A stretch of DNA of 64,000 nt from Anthracocystis setariae (taxonomy: Eukaryota > Basidiomycota > Ustilaginomycetes > Ustilaginales > Ustilaginaceae). The position numbers and the translations under genes were made by a program. Under the pieces are notes generated by a model. That model saw only the letters and a program-made list of their open reading frames with translations. It was not told the DNA's origin and did no database searches. Below, in pieces: positions 51,811 to 61,379 of this stretch; within the stretch, counting starts at the first letter, position 1; every line of letters begins with the position of its first letter. The stretch covers positions 186,001 to 250,000 of the forward strand of contig CAKMXJ010000037.1 of the NCBI GenBank assembly GCA_928724745.1. The letters run 5' to 3'.

Positions 51811-53478
51811 TCATCGCTGCTTGTTGTTAAGATAGAAAGAGATGAGACCGCTGGTGGAAGAATCGTGACCTGCGCCTTGAACCTTACTAGCATCGGTACC
51901 CTCAAGCAGCGGCAGGATCTTCTTTGCCAACACTTTACCCAACTCGACGCCCATCTGGTCATACGAGTTGATGCTCCACACGAAACCCTGCACTGCAATC
52001 TTGTGCTCGTACATGGCGATCAACGCACCCAGCGTCGCCGGCGTCAGCTTCTTAACCATGATCGAGTTGGTAGGACGGTTACCTTCAAACACCTTGGACT
52101 TGACCAGGAAACCGTTGCTCGCCTCAGCGCCGAGTTCCGCCTTGACCTCATCCTCCGACTTTCCAAACGCCAGCGCCTCGGGCTGAGCGAAAAAGTTGGA
52201 CAGCAGAATCTCGTGGTGCTTTCCAAGCGGATTTTGCGTCTGAACCGGCGCGATAAAGTCACACGGGATCAGCTTGGTACCTTGATGGATGAGCTGGTAG
52301 AAAGCGTGCTGACCGTTGGTTCCAGCCTGACCCCAGATGATGGGACCAGTCTGGTAATCGACGCGCTCCGAGTTCTTGGTGATAAACTTGCCGTTGGACT
52401 CCATATCGCCTTGCTGGAAGTAGTCGGCAAACTTGTGCATGTACTGATCGTACGGCAGGATGGCTTGCGTCTGTGCACCGAAGAAGTCGATGTACCAGAT
52501 GCCGAGCACAGCAAGCAGGGCGGGAAGGTTGTCCTTGAGAGGCGTGTTCTTGAAGTGGAGGTCCATCTCGTGAGCACCGAGCAGGAGCTGCTCAAAGTTT
52601 TCGTAGCCGATCACGATGGCGATCGAAAGGCCGATGGCAGACCAGAGCGAGTAGCGACCTCCGACCCAGTCCCAGAACTTGAACATGTTCTCCTTGGCAA
52701 TACCGAACTCGGTGGCAGCCTTGACGTTGGTGCTAAGCGCCACAAAGTGCTTGGCCACGTGCGCCTTGTCCTTGGCGTGCTCGAGGAACCAGTCGCGCGC
52801 GGTGGTGGCGTTGGTGATGGTCTCCTGGGTAGTGAAGGTCTTGGAGGCGACGATGAAGAGCGTGGTCTCGGGATCGCAGACGCGCAGAGTCTCGGCCATG
52901 TGGGTGCCGTCAATGTTGGAGACAAAGTGGGCGTCGAGGTCGCGCTTCGAGTAAGGCTTGAGCGCCTCGGTGACCATGACGGGGCCGAGGTCGGATCCAC
53001 CGATGCCGATGTTGACGATGCTCTTGATGGTCTTGCCGGTGTAACCCTTCCAAGCACCGGATCGGACGGCATCGGAGAACTGCTTCATGTGCTCGAGTTC
53101 GGGCTTGACCTCGTCGACACCCGCCTCGTTGATGTTGAAGTCGCCAGGCACATCCCTGAGCGCCACGTGCAGCACAGCGCGGTCCTCGGAGGTGTTGATG
53201 TGCTCGCCGCCAAACATGGCATCGATCTGCTTCTGGACACCAGCCTGCTCAGCAAGTGCGATCAACTGCTCGAGCACCTCATCGTCGATCAAGTTCTTGG
53301 AGAAATCGAACAAGATGTGAGCGTCGGTGTTGGACGAGTTCCACTGACGCGAGTACTTGGAGAATCGGGACGAATCGGCGTTGAAGGCTTGGCCGAGGTT
53401 GATCGACTTGCCCTTGGTGTCGTAGAGCTGTTGCAGCTTGGCCCAGGCGGGCAAGGAGGAAGCGAGCTTGTGAGACAT
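51811..53478 (-). CDS. PGI1: Glucose-6-phosphate isomerase
   Basis: A single exon of 555 aa, the usual eukaryotic length. It interconverts glucose 6-phosphate and fructose 6-phosphate in glycolysis and gluconeogenesis. Clear family segments are FDFSKNLID near the N-terminus, [38 protein letters not shown], the PGI signature [19 protein letters not shown], and the C-terminal signature [21 protein letters not shown], which contains catalytic-site residues. [21 protein letters not shown] is also canonical. The ATG at 53478 ([12 protein letters not shown]) matches the normal start. Strong C-ending codon bias fits a highly expressed glycolytic gene. A long frame runs on the opposite strand through the gene and is a by-product of this bias. 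Confidence 0.98.
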   Translation of the reverse strand: MSHKLASSLPAWAKLQQLYDTKGKSINLGQAFNADSSRFSKYSRQWNSSNTDAHILFDFSKNLIDDEVLEQLIALAEQAGVQKQIDAMFGGEHINTSEDRAVLHVALRDVPGDFNINEAGVDEVKPELEHMKQFSDAVRSGAWKGYTGKTIKSIVNIGIGGSDLGPVMVTEALKPYSKRDLDAHFVSNIDGTHMAETLRVCDPETTLFIVASKTFTTQETITNATTARDWFLEHAKDKAHVAKHFVALSTNVKAATEFGIAKENMFKFWDWVGGRYSLWSAIGLSIAIVIGYENFEQLLLGAHEMDLHFKNTPLKDNLPALLAVLGIWYIDFFGAQTQAILPYDQYMHKFADYFQQGDMESNGKFITKNSERVDYQTGPIIWGQAGTNGQHAFYQLIHQGTKLIPCDFIAPVQTQNPLGKHHEILLSNFFAQPEALAFGKSEDEVKAELGAEASNGFLVKSKVFEGNRPTNSIMVKKLTPATLGALIAMYEHKIAVQGFVWSINSYDQMGVELGKVLAKKILPLLEGTDASKVQGAGHDSSTSGLISFYLNNKQR

Positions 53479-54496
53479 GGTTGCGAGATTGACCTAGTTG
53501 TGTAGTAATCCGGAAGGAGAGAGGAAGGAACTAGATGGTTACGTGGAGGAAAGAGAGGAGGAGAAGAAGAGGAGAGATGGAAGGAAGGAAGAAAGGAAGG
53601 AAGAAAGGAAGGGAGGAAAGTAGGATCGAAAAGCTCTTTTGTGCCAACTTGCCGAGTGTGGCGGAGGAACGTGCTGAGCAAGGTTGGCGTTGGGGGGCAA
53701 AGCCAGTCTACCGAGCAGCGACGTCACACAGCAGACTAACAGCCCAACAGTCACCAGTCACCGGCTACAATAATGCGACAGAATTTGGGTCCACTTGAAA
53801 TTCACACCGAGACGGCACGCTCGGACCGCTTTTCGGACAGTTGCCGCAAATTTCTCAAGTCGAGAGTGTGTGAGTGTGTGAGAGCATCCTTTCTTTCGTC
53901 AAGAGTCAGCAACATACTCGAAGCGTAAGCTATGATCAACGATGGTCACCATCAGGCGGCTGGCTGGCAATCGCTCTTGCACTACTACTTCCAACTATCC
54001 GAGCAGATCTGGCACTTACACTTTTATATTCTTGTTTTCCGAAAAGGAAAAGGAAAAGGAACAGGTTCACCGGCCACCAAAGCCAACAAAAGCGAAAGAA
54101 TCAGAAACCACCAACTTTGATCGCCATCAATCAATCTATCGGCTTTTTTGTTGATGGACAAGATCTCCGCTATCTAATATTGATAAGGACGGCGGGATGA
54201 GCTCCGGACCGGACTCAGTCGCCATCGGAAATCTGAATTGACTCGAATCGAATTTCTATCTACAATATGTTAGATCGAGACTGGTTCCAGAGAAGAAGCG
54301 AAACTTTGTGATCGAATCCTACACTCTTCTACTGAAAAGGCGGGTTTGCACGAAAACATCCAGGGTCCAAGTCTATGCAAAGTCTTGCTTCCCATGCAAA
54401 GCTTTTTCGTCCAAGTTCATACAATCGTCCACCATCGCACCTTGGCTAACCTACACACAGGAGCCAAGCTTCTGTTTCGCTACCCATCCACCCATC
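53479..54496. promoter_or_regulatory. Divergent promoter between PGI and the KHDC4-like gene
   Basis: 1.0 kb. Near PGI it has a purine-rich (AAGG)n-like stretch at about 53560-53620, which is pyrimidine-rich on the PGI sense strand, as expected for a strongly expressed fungal gene. No extra gene is seen. Confidence 0.5.
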
Positions 54497-55918
54497 ATGT
54501 CCAGTCGTTGGGACAATCCCAGCAATGCCGAGGCGCAGGCTGGAGCTTCCTCCTCCTCCTCCTCCTCCTCCTCCTCCTCCGCCGCCGCCGCCGCTGCTGC
54601 CGCCGCTGCAGCCGCAGCCAAGATTGCAGCTCAGTTCGTAGCCTCTTCTAAACCTGCAGCTTCTTCCTCCTCCACCAAGGAATCCGAATCCCATGCTTCC
54701 TCCACCTCGTCGGACAAGAAGGACGCCAAAGACGCGCACGATGCCGAGTTCACTCACGACATCGAGATCAACGACCAACGCAACCGCTACATGCTCACCA
54801 AAGGTCAAACGCAACAACAGATCCATCGCGAGACAGGAGCCTCAGTCACCACCAAAGGAACCTGGTACCCGGACAAAACGCTCGCTACCAAAGAAGACCC
54901 ACCGCTCTACCTCCACATCAGTGCCATCTCGCAAGACATCCTCGACGCCGCCATTGCCAAGATCAACGAGCTCATGGCGCAAGAAGTGCCGCAGCTCATC
55001 GACGACAGACATCAGCGTAGACTCGATTACGACAACCAACGCCCTCCGCCACGCGAGCGAAGACGCTGGCCCGAGGAAAAGGTGGTGGTCAATCTCGAAA
55101 GCATTCGCAACTTCAACGTTCGTTCCAAGATCGTCGGCCCAGCTGGCATGTTTGTCAAGTACATCCAGGCGGAGACGGGGACGAGGGTGCAGATTAAGGG
55201 GATAGGGAGTGGATTTATCGAGAGCGATACGGGGATGGAGATGAACGAGCCGCTGCATGTGGCGATTGCCGGGCCAGAGGAGGAGCAGATCAAGGCGGCT
55301 AAGCTGTTGGTGGATGATCTGCTCGACGTGGTAAGGAGCGAGTGGCAGAAGGCGTACGATGCACAGGGGTCAGCGCACTACGGTGGTGGAGGTAGGGGTG
55401 GATATGGTGGAGGTCGCGGTGGTCATGGACACGGGTTTGGTGGCAGGGGAGGCAGCCCTGCAGGCGCTGGCGCTGGCGGGTACGGACACTACCAACAGTC
55501 ACAAGCAACGTACGATCAAAGACCAGGCGGTTATGGTCAGCAACATGGTGGCTATGGCTACAATTCCAGACACGGCGGAGATCCAGTACCGCCCATGCCA
55601 GACGATGGCGCTCCACCACCGCCTCCACCCGAAGACGACGCTCCACCCCCACCGCCTTCCGACACTGATCATGCCGGGTACAGACAGCAAGCACGCAACG
55701 CCAACGCCAACGCCAACGGCGGTTCTCCAACCCATTCGCATCGCAGTGCCGATCTCACCCCCACAACTGCAGCCGCGGCAAAGTCGCCCGAACAAGAAGC
55801 GCTCGACAAATATTGGCGCGAATACGTCGAGTGGGAAAACAGTTTCAAGGCCTACCACAACCGCGCACCCACCAAAGACGAGGGCGGACAGGACGTCCCT
55901 GCCCAATACCGCAAGTGA
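54497..55918 (+). CDS. KH-domain RNA-binding protein, KHDC4/Blom7-like
   Basis: A single exon of 473 aa from MSSRWDNPSNAEA; upstream the frame has only a GTG. A homopolymeric Ser run then an Ala run (TCC and GCC repeats) lies at ~19-45. The first conserved part (DIEINDQRNRYMLTKGQTQQQI, GASVTTKGTWYPD, PPLYLHISAISQDILDAAI) and the KH domain (NFNVRSKIVGPAGMFVKYIQAETGTRVQIKGIGSG, then EPLHVAIAGPEEEQI) follow the order of KHDC4/Blom7, a splicing-linked protein that binds pre-mRNA. A Gly-rich RGG-like region, a Pro-rich region (PPPPPPEDDAPPPPP) and a C-terminal helix EQEALDKYWREYVEWENSFKAYH come after. It converges with the DUF1769 gene at 113 bp. Confidence 0.88.
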   Translation: MSSRWDNPSNAEAQAGASSSSSSSSSSSAAAAAAAAAAAAAKIAAQFVASSKPAASSSSTKESESHASSTSSDKKDAKDAHDAEFTHDIEINDQRNRYMLTKGQTQQQIHRETGASVTTKGTWYPDKTLATKEDPPLYLHISAISQDILDAAIAKINELMAQEVPQLIDDRHQRRLDYDNQRPPPRERRRWPEEKVVVNLESIRNFNVRSKIVGPAGMFVKYIQAETGTRVQIKGIGSGFIESDTGMEMNEPLHVAIAGPEEEQIKAAKLLVDDLLDVVRSEWQKAYDAQGSAHYGGGGRGGYGGGRGGHGHGFGGRGGSPAGAGAGGYGHYQQSQATYDQRPGGYGQQHGGYGYNSRHGGDPVPPMPDDGAPPPPPPEDDAPPPPPSDTDHAGYRQQARNANANANGGSPTHSHRSADLTPTTAAAAKSPEQEALDKYWREYVEWENSFKAYHNRAPTKDEGGQDVPAQYRK

Positions 55919-56031
55919 TGTCGCGATTCCACAACTCTGTACTTGTACCTCATTGCTGCAATGTTCACTCTGTCGTCACCAAAAAAAGCTAATCTGGTTG
56001 CATTCTACGTGCGAGCGTGTATGAACAGCAA

Positions 56032-56889
56032 TTACTGGTTGAGGTCTTGGATATCGAACTGGATGATGAAGAAGACATCGTTGGTGATTCGGTTCTTGCA
56101 GATGTATCTTACCGGTTGGCCGTCCCAGTACTTTTTGAGATCGAATTTGAGGCCTCCCGAGAAGGGGATGTGGAGGGTGAGGTCGTTGAAGTCGATAAAG
56201 CCGTTGAAGAAGTCGGCGGTGATGATCGACTGACTGTCTACGGTGATTTGTTGTCGATGTTTCTTGTTGCCCAGGAAGCGTTGGCGGTACTCGTGTGCCT
56301 TGTCGATGCCTTTCAAGTTGGTAATGGTGGCATTCTCCATCTCGGCGAGGTCTTTAGGGATTACACTGGTGATGTCCTCCTCGACGTAGTCGGGGTGGGT
56401 GGGGAAAGCAGGCCAGCCTTCGAAGCCGTCTCCTTGGCTGGACACTGGTTTCGAGTTGATGCGTGGCATGGTGGCAAGGTAAGGGCTCCACGCATGCGGT
56501 TTTTCGGCATACAGGTCGTGTTCGAGGTTCGGATCGATGAGTTTGACAAACTGCAGTGCTACCGATGTACCGTAAGGAAGATGATCCTTGATGGGTTTAT
56601 CGAACTGGTTACCGAACACGAGATCGTCCGCATTAATAGCCTTCTTGAACCGACCCTGAATCTGCATGGACCACGACTGATTCTTGCCATGTCCCGCAGT
56701 AAAGTATGGCGTATCCTTCTTGTGCTCAACACCGTCGGGATCGACCCCGGTGAACGACTTGATACGCACTGCAATGCGGCCGTGGAAGAGATCGCTATTA
56801 ATCTCGATCGGCTGGTCATCATGGTTGACCGCAACCGTCTGGAGCGAATCCACAGAAGCACCAGCCGAAATCTTGAGCGAAGGCGCCAT
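56032..56889 (-). CDS. DUF1769 family protein (285 aa)
   Basis: A single exon starting MAPSLKISAGASVDSL; upstream in the frame there is only a TTG. The order is LFHGRIAVRIKSFTGV, then PYFTAGHGKNQSWSMQIQGRFK, DDLVFGNQFDKPIKDHLPYGTSVA, DPNLEHDLYAEKPHAWSPYLATM. It ends with FFNGFIDFNDLTLHIPFSGG and FDLKKYWDGQPVRYICKNR. This matches the fungal DUF1769 family (PF08588), whose function is not established. It is compact, with no signal peptide or membrane helix. A TATATAAT-like sequence on this strand at about 57018-57025 lies about 130 bp upstream of the start. Confidence 0.82.
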   Translation of the reverse strand: MAPSLKISAGASVDSLQTVAVNHDDQPIEINSDLFHGRIAVRIKSFTGVDPDGVEHKKDTPYFTAGHGKNQSWSMQIQGRFKKAINADDLVFGNQFDKPIKDHLPYGTSVALQFVKLIDPNLEHDLYAEKPHAWSPYLATMPRINSKPVSSQGDGFEGWPAFPTHPDYVEEDITSVIPKDLAEMENATITNLKGIDKAHEYRQRFLGNKKHRQQITVDSQSIITADFFNGFIDFNDLTLHIPFSGGLKFDLKKYWDGQPVRYICKNRITNDVFFIIQFDIQDLNQ

Positions 56890-57272
56890 GGTGCAGACTT
56901 GTACAGATATCACCGAAAACAGATGTGACAAGGCAAGACAACAAGCAACGATAGCTTCGAGCCAAGACCCTTCAACCTAACCGAACCAGCTTCAGTCATC
57001 AATCCAATCAAATGCAAATTATATACTGTAGCATGCATCTCCAACCTCCACTTTCATCACTTTTTCACGCTGAGCATCGCTGACGTGACTCTACAGCCAA
57101 ACCCCGCCGCTTGCTTCCGATACTACACTCGTGACTGTTGTATCAAATCCCCACGGTTCATTTTCACAGCACCCACACCACCTCAACCCACCATTCAACA
57201 TGAAATAAATCTAAACGGATAAATGTGCGATATTCAACCAATATTATGATGATACAGTACATATTGCTTCCG
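56890..57272. other. Spacer downstream of GSH1 and upstream of the DUF1769 gene
   Basis: 383 bp in a head-to-tail arrangement on the reverse strand. It carries the TATA-like element of the DUF1769 gene and an AT-rich stretch near 57230-57260, likely the 3' UTR of GSH1. Confidence 0.45.
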
Positions 57273-59348
57273 CTAAGCCTTGAGTTCCGGCTTGGTCTCC
57301 TGGCTCCTCCTCCTCTGTGCATATCCCTTTGGTAAGAACCCTGGTGCGTCTACTTCGCCCCTCTCAATCAAGTCGAGCTGCTTGATCATGTCGTAGTTGA
57401 TCTTTTGGCTGACCACCGAGTCACCCTTGTACTCGGCATGGTTGCGCACATACTGTCGGATCCAGCTTGCCGTCGTCATGAGCTTTCCACTCGCCCTCTG
57501 CGACACCAGCTCCAGATAGAGGCCCATCTCGCACCGGGTCTCCACATCAATATTGAGACTGTCCAGGTAGTTGTGAACAAGTCCAACCAGACCGGGGAAG
57601 TCGTCGCCCTTGCCGTTCATCAGCTCGTCCATCGTGAACTCGGCGTATTCCTCTTCCAATGCGTTCTCGTTCGACGACACGCTCTGTGGACTCGCCGCCC
57701 TTCCGTTGACGTTGGCTGCAACACCATTGGGCGAGCTAGCCCTCGACACTTGCCTGGATGCTTGTCTCGAAGCATGGCGGTTGCGTGTACGGTAGACCTC
57801 CTTCCTGAACCAGAACTTCTCGCCGTTGACCGCATCTCTCTTATGCGCTCGCTTCATGTTTTCGTCCACCTTGGTCAAGGGCATGTAAAAGTTCAGGCCG
57901 AAGCTCAAGATCGCTCTTGTCAGCAGAACAATGAAGACCGAGTACGCCGCATTCTCAAAGTCGGTGATCTGCACTTCCATACTCCTGAATTCCACCCTCC
58001 AACCGATCCTTCCGCCGGGCGGGGGAGGCTTGAAACGCATCGTCTGCCAGTTTGTCGATTGGAGATTTTCAAAATGGTCGGTGCTGGTTTCGTCATCCTG
58101 GTCGACCATTTCGCTGAAGATGACGATGGGGTCGCGGATGAAGAGGTGAGCCAGGTGGTCTGCGAGCAGTTCATCGACACCGGCATCAAGGAGTTGGTGT
58201 TTGACCTTGGGATTGACAGGGAGGGGGTTGTCGTTGTAGCACCAACGGTTGAGTGGGTCTTGGGAGATGTAAGAGTCGACCGAGTCGTAGCGTGATTTGG
58301 GGATCTTTTCCGCATCTCTGTCGAGCCCACCCCTAGCTGTATGTCCCGGCAAGGGCAGTGGCGGTTCACCGCGCTCTTGTGGTGTACGGTCGTCCACTGC
58401 GGCCGAGATGACGTTCCATCTGCAATCGACATCGGCCAAGTAACCTCGGTAGGCGGGGGAGGCCGCCGTCAGAGCTAGCATGAGTGGGCCGACAGGAACG
58501 AGCTGGTCATACACGGTTCTTGCTTCCTGCACGGAACAAGCCTGGAAGGTGACCTGCAAACAGCAGCATCCCATGCCGAAACCCATGGCATCCATGTAGA
58601 TGTGATCGGGCTTAGCGGCACCAGCCTTGGCCTCGGCATCTTCAGGGAAGAGGTTGCGATCCCAAGGGATGCTAGGGTCGATGAAGGGGGAGGGAGTATT
58701 GACGTCCTTGAAGATGGGCATGTTGATGGCGACTTTGGAACCTCTCCTCTTTCGGATGTTGGCTGCCAGCGTGGGGAAGCGGGCGTGAGGGTTGATGAGC
58801 TCGTCGGGCAAGAACATGGACCTGGATGCATTTCCGTTGGCTTGGTAGTGTGGCTCGGTGAAGGGAGCATCGGTGACGCCGAGTCGTGGGTACGATGTGA
58901 GTGTGATGGGCAGCTCATTCGGCTTGAGATGTGATCTAGCGATCTGCCTTCGAAGCCTCATGTTCCTCTCTACACCTCTCAGCTCCTTGGCGCTAGCTCC
59001 GTACGGTGAGCCCGGGGTGGACTCGAGCATGAAGCGGCCAAACTCGGGATGGAAAGTCGGAATCTGACCTGCTAGCCCTGGCGCTGATTCGCGGGTCTCC
59101 TGGTCGCTCGCGGACAGGACCTTGAGGATCTCTTCCTGGCGGAGGGAAAGCTTGGCGTTCTGGGTCTGCTCATCGAAGGAGATGACGATGTACTCGATCT
59201 CGTCTCCCCAAAGTAGGATGTCGCCGCGACGGTCCTTGATCTTGTTCCAGAGCGACAAGAATTGTTCGATGCCGTGCTTGCGAACATGGTCTGCGAGCGG
59301 TCGGGCATCCGGCCAATCCAGCGGCGTTCCGAGCGAGAGAAGACCCAT
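57273..59348 (-). CDS. GSH1: Glutamate-cysteine ligase (gamma-glutamylcysteine synthetase)
   Basis: A single exon of 691 aa from MGLLSLGTPLDWPDAR, the standard N-terminus of the family; the frame is open upstream for 104 more codons without homology. It joins glutamate and cysteine with ATP, the first and rate-limiting step of glutathione synthesis in the cytosol. Diagnostic parts are ILLWGDEIEYIV (metal and glutamate site), FHPEFGRFMLESTPGSPY, the near-invariant YMDAMGFGMGCCCLQVTFQA at about residues 248-267, CRWNVISAAVDDRTP, and WRVEFRSMEVQITDFENAA. A short Ser/Arg-rich insertion (RHASRQASRQVSRASS) lies in the C-terminal third. Length is close to yeast Gsh1 (678 aa). Confidence 0.97.
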   Translation of the reverse strand: MGLLSLGTPLDWPDARPLADHVRKHGIEQFLSLWNKIKDRRGDILLWGDEIEYIVISFDEQTQNAKLSLRQEEILKVLSASDQETRESAPGLAGQIPTFHPEFGRFMLESTPGSPYGASAKELRGVERNMRLRRQIARSHLKPNELPITLTSYPRLGVTDAPFTEPHYQANGNASRSMFLPDELINPHARFPTLAANIRKRRGSKVAINMPIFKDVNTPSPFIDPSIPWDRNLFPEDAEAKAGAAKPDHIYMDAMGFGMGCCCLQVTFQACSVQEARTVYDQLVPVGPLMLALTAASPAYRGYLADVDCRWNVISAAVDDRTPQERGEPPLPLPGHTARGGLDRDAEKIPKSRYDSVDSYISQDPLNRWCYNDNPLPVNPKVKHQLLDAGVDELLADHLAHLFIRDPIVIFSEMVDQDDETSTDHFENLQSTNWQTMRFKPPPPGGRIGWRVEFRSMEVQITDFENAAYSVFIVLLTRAILSFGLNFYMPLTKVDENMKRAHKRDAVNGEKFWFRKEVYRTRNRHASRQASRQVSRASSPNGVAANVNGRAASPQSVSSNENALEEEYAEFTMDELMNGKGDDFPGLVGLVHNYLDSLNIDVETRCEMGLYLELVSQRASGKLMTTASWIRQYVRNHAEYKGDSVVSQKINYDMIKQLDLIERGEVDAPGFLPKGYAQRRRSQETKPELKA

Positions 59349-60415
59349 TTGGTGCGAGCGAGACGGTGCTGCGCTAAGGTGCGGCCAAGCGCAGTTGGTG
59401 AAGTGGAGATGATGAAGGCAGCTGGAGAAGCAGGAACGAGCGGGCAAGCGACGAATCGACCAGGAACCAGAGTGGAACACGAACAAAGAGGTCCGCTGGA
59501 TTGCACAAAACCGCGAATACACAGAGTTAGTACTTAATGGACAAATTTGCTCGGCGGAATTCAACGCAAATTCCTCGCTCCATGATGTGCAGTACAGTGT
59601 ACAGTATACTGCAGGGTAGCCGATTTCAGAAGCAACAGGGTCTATCTGAGAGTGATGCACATCAAGTCACACCCGTCACACCCGCCATGCAGCTACAGTA
59701 GCTACAGGCAGGAATTCGCGGGCGGGTTGCTTGGTCATCTCAACCTCCGTCACACTTTTTGATGCATCACAGTCAAGTAGCATTGCCGATCTCATTTATT
59801 GCTTTGTCGCTTCGAGACATGGCATGACTCATGGCAATCGAGAATGTACGGAATGTAGCTGCTTCAACGAAAGCGCGCTGCATCATGGACAAGGGACGGG
59901 ACGAAAAACGTGGAGAGAGGAGAGAGGGGGCATCTTCCATATCGATGGAGGTGTCGCTCTCTGTGAAATACTGTAGACCCTGAAATGCTCTGCTGTCGCT
60001 GTATATGCTTACACGGCTTAACGCCGATGGCACTGTGCGGAACGGCAAAATACTGTCGATCGAACTCGACAACAAAGGGGGCCTACTCTGTGTATTCACA
60101 TTTGTTTCACAGTGATGGAAGCCGACATGCCCCGATCCGACTGCTGCTGCCAAAGGCTCCGCGGTGGTGCGAAAAAAAAAAGGAAATGAAATTGCAAAAT
60201 GTTCAACACACCTTAACGCCGGGCTGCAGAGGAAGACTGCGTTCCCAACGGAAGCCAAGGCCGCGTCGGTCACGAAAGCCATCATTGCCAGTCCCGAAGT
60301 TGCGGAACTGGCCCGAACGGTACGAGGAGAAAGGTGTTTGAACCTTGTTGGCTCATCTCTCGCAAAAGCTACAAGACCATAAGGCGGCTTCATTTTTTGT
60401 CCGCCCTTTTCTCGG

Positions 60416-60452
<37 letters not shown>

Positions 60453-60558
60453 GCATTTTTCCTCCACATATATATATAAAAAAAAAGGGAGTCCAAGAAG
60501 AAAGTTGCTATTGCCCGAGAATGAAGGGTAAACAAGTTTTCATGCTTCAAGAACCACC
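59349..60558. promoter_or_regulatory. Divergent promoter between GSH1 and the ICT1-like gene
   Basis: 1.2 kb. It contains a palindrome-rich AGTACAGTGTACAGTATACT at 59591-59610 near GSH1, and a 33-bp poly(T) at 60417-60449 followed by ATATATATA and poly(A) about 80-110 bp before the ICT1-like ATG. No supportable gene. Confidence 0.5.
60417..60449. repeat. Poly(T) homopolymer, 33 bp
   Basis: Uninterrupted T tract on the sense strand, about 110 bp upstream of the ICT1-like start. Confidence 0.95.
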
Positions 60559-61320
60559 ATGCCTTCCTCGTTGCTGAGAAGCTGGGCTAAGCCGAGCAGG
60601 GGTCAACGGTGGGCTAGAGATATGTGGAGTAGACTGGTCTCGACTCAACTGGCGCTTCTACGTCGTTCACCACTGACGGTAGCAGCTCGAACCGGAAGAT
60701 GCAAGCCGATTCTACTACCAACTAGAATTTGGCCAACCTCGAGCGTACACCGTTCTTCCATCTCAACAACCGCATCTTGCCTGAAGGATGAAAGCAACAA
60801 GGCCGATTACGATGAGAAGGAAATGGCAGAGCGTCGTCGCTGGGTTGCTTCCTTCGAGAACCTCGCTTTACGACGCAACGACTTCCACGTCACCTTTTCT
60901 CGCTCCTCTGGGCCCGGTGGTCAAAACGTCAACAAGCTCAACACCAAAGCAAACGTCCGTCTCGAACTTTCTCAAGTTTCTTTGCACGCCCATGAATCGC
61001 TCGACCCGGCTCACCCACGTAAATGGCTCACCCGTGATCTTGTCACACGCATCTCGAAAAAATCGCCGTACTACGTAGCTTCCGATCATTCTCTTTTGAT
61101 GACGAGCATGAGACACAGGACTCAAGAGGCAAATGTGCAGGATGCGTTGGAAAAGCTACATGCTCACTTGCTCGAGCTCGCCCAGGAGGATCTGGTGGGT
61201 GAGACCACTGACGAACAGAGGGACAAGGTGAGGAGATTGCAGCAGGCTGAAGCTAGGAGGAAAAAGCAGAACAAGATCAAGCGAGCCGATGTCAAGAGTG
61301 GCAGAAAATTCAAGGGATAA
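60559..61320 (+). CDS. Mitochondrial peptide chain release factor / peptidyl-tRNA hydrolase (ICT1/Pth4-like)
   Basis: A single exon of 253 aa. The N-terminal ~75 residues are Arg/Ser/Leu-rich (MPSSLLRSWAKPSRGQRWAR) and fit a mitochondrial presequence. The catalytic release-factor domain follows: FHVTFSRSSGPGGQNVNKLNTKA, with GGQ near residue 120, then VRLELS and DHSLLMTSMRHRTQEANVQDAL. The tail is Lys/Arg-rich (EARRKKQNKIKRADVKSGRKFKG) as in ICT1/MRPL58 and YaeJ, where it enters the empty mRNA channel. There is no codon-recognition domain, so it belongs to the rescue-type family that frees stalled mitoribosomes. It converges with the WD40 gene, leaving only 59 bp. Confidence 0.93.
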   Translation: MPSSLLRSWAKPSRGQRWARDMWSRLVSTQLALLRRSPLTVAARTGRCKPILLPTRIWPTSSVHRSSISTTASCLKDESNKADYDEKEMAERRRWVASFENLALRRNDFHVTFSRSSGPGGQNVNKLNTKANVRLELSQVSLHAHESLDPAHPRKWLTRDLVTRISKKSPYYVASDHSLLMTSMRHRTQEANVQDALEKLHAHLLELAQEDLVGETTDEQRDKVRRLQQAEARRKKQNKIKRADVKSGRKFKG

Positions 61321-61379
61321 CGATCGGTCTATTATAGCAAACAGAAAAGTCATACGTGCAAGAACAGGCCAAGTCAGGG

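Noticed and set aside
51865..53505. 546-codon open frame antisense to glucose-6-phosphate isomerase
   Set aside because: PGI on the other strand is certain; the antisense frame follows from its C/G-ending codon bias and has no family match.
59773..60393. 206-codon reverse frame between GSH1 and the ICT1-like gene
   Set aside because: No recognisable motif and no ordered segment; it lies in the likely promoter of the ICT1-like gene.
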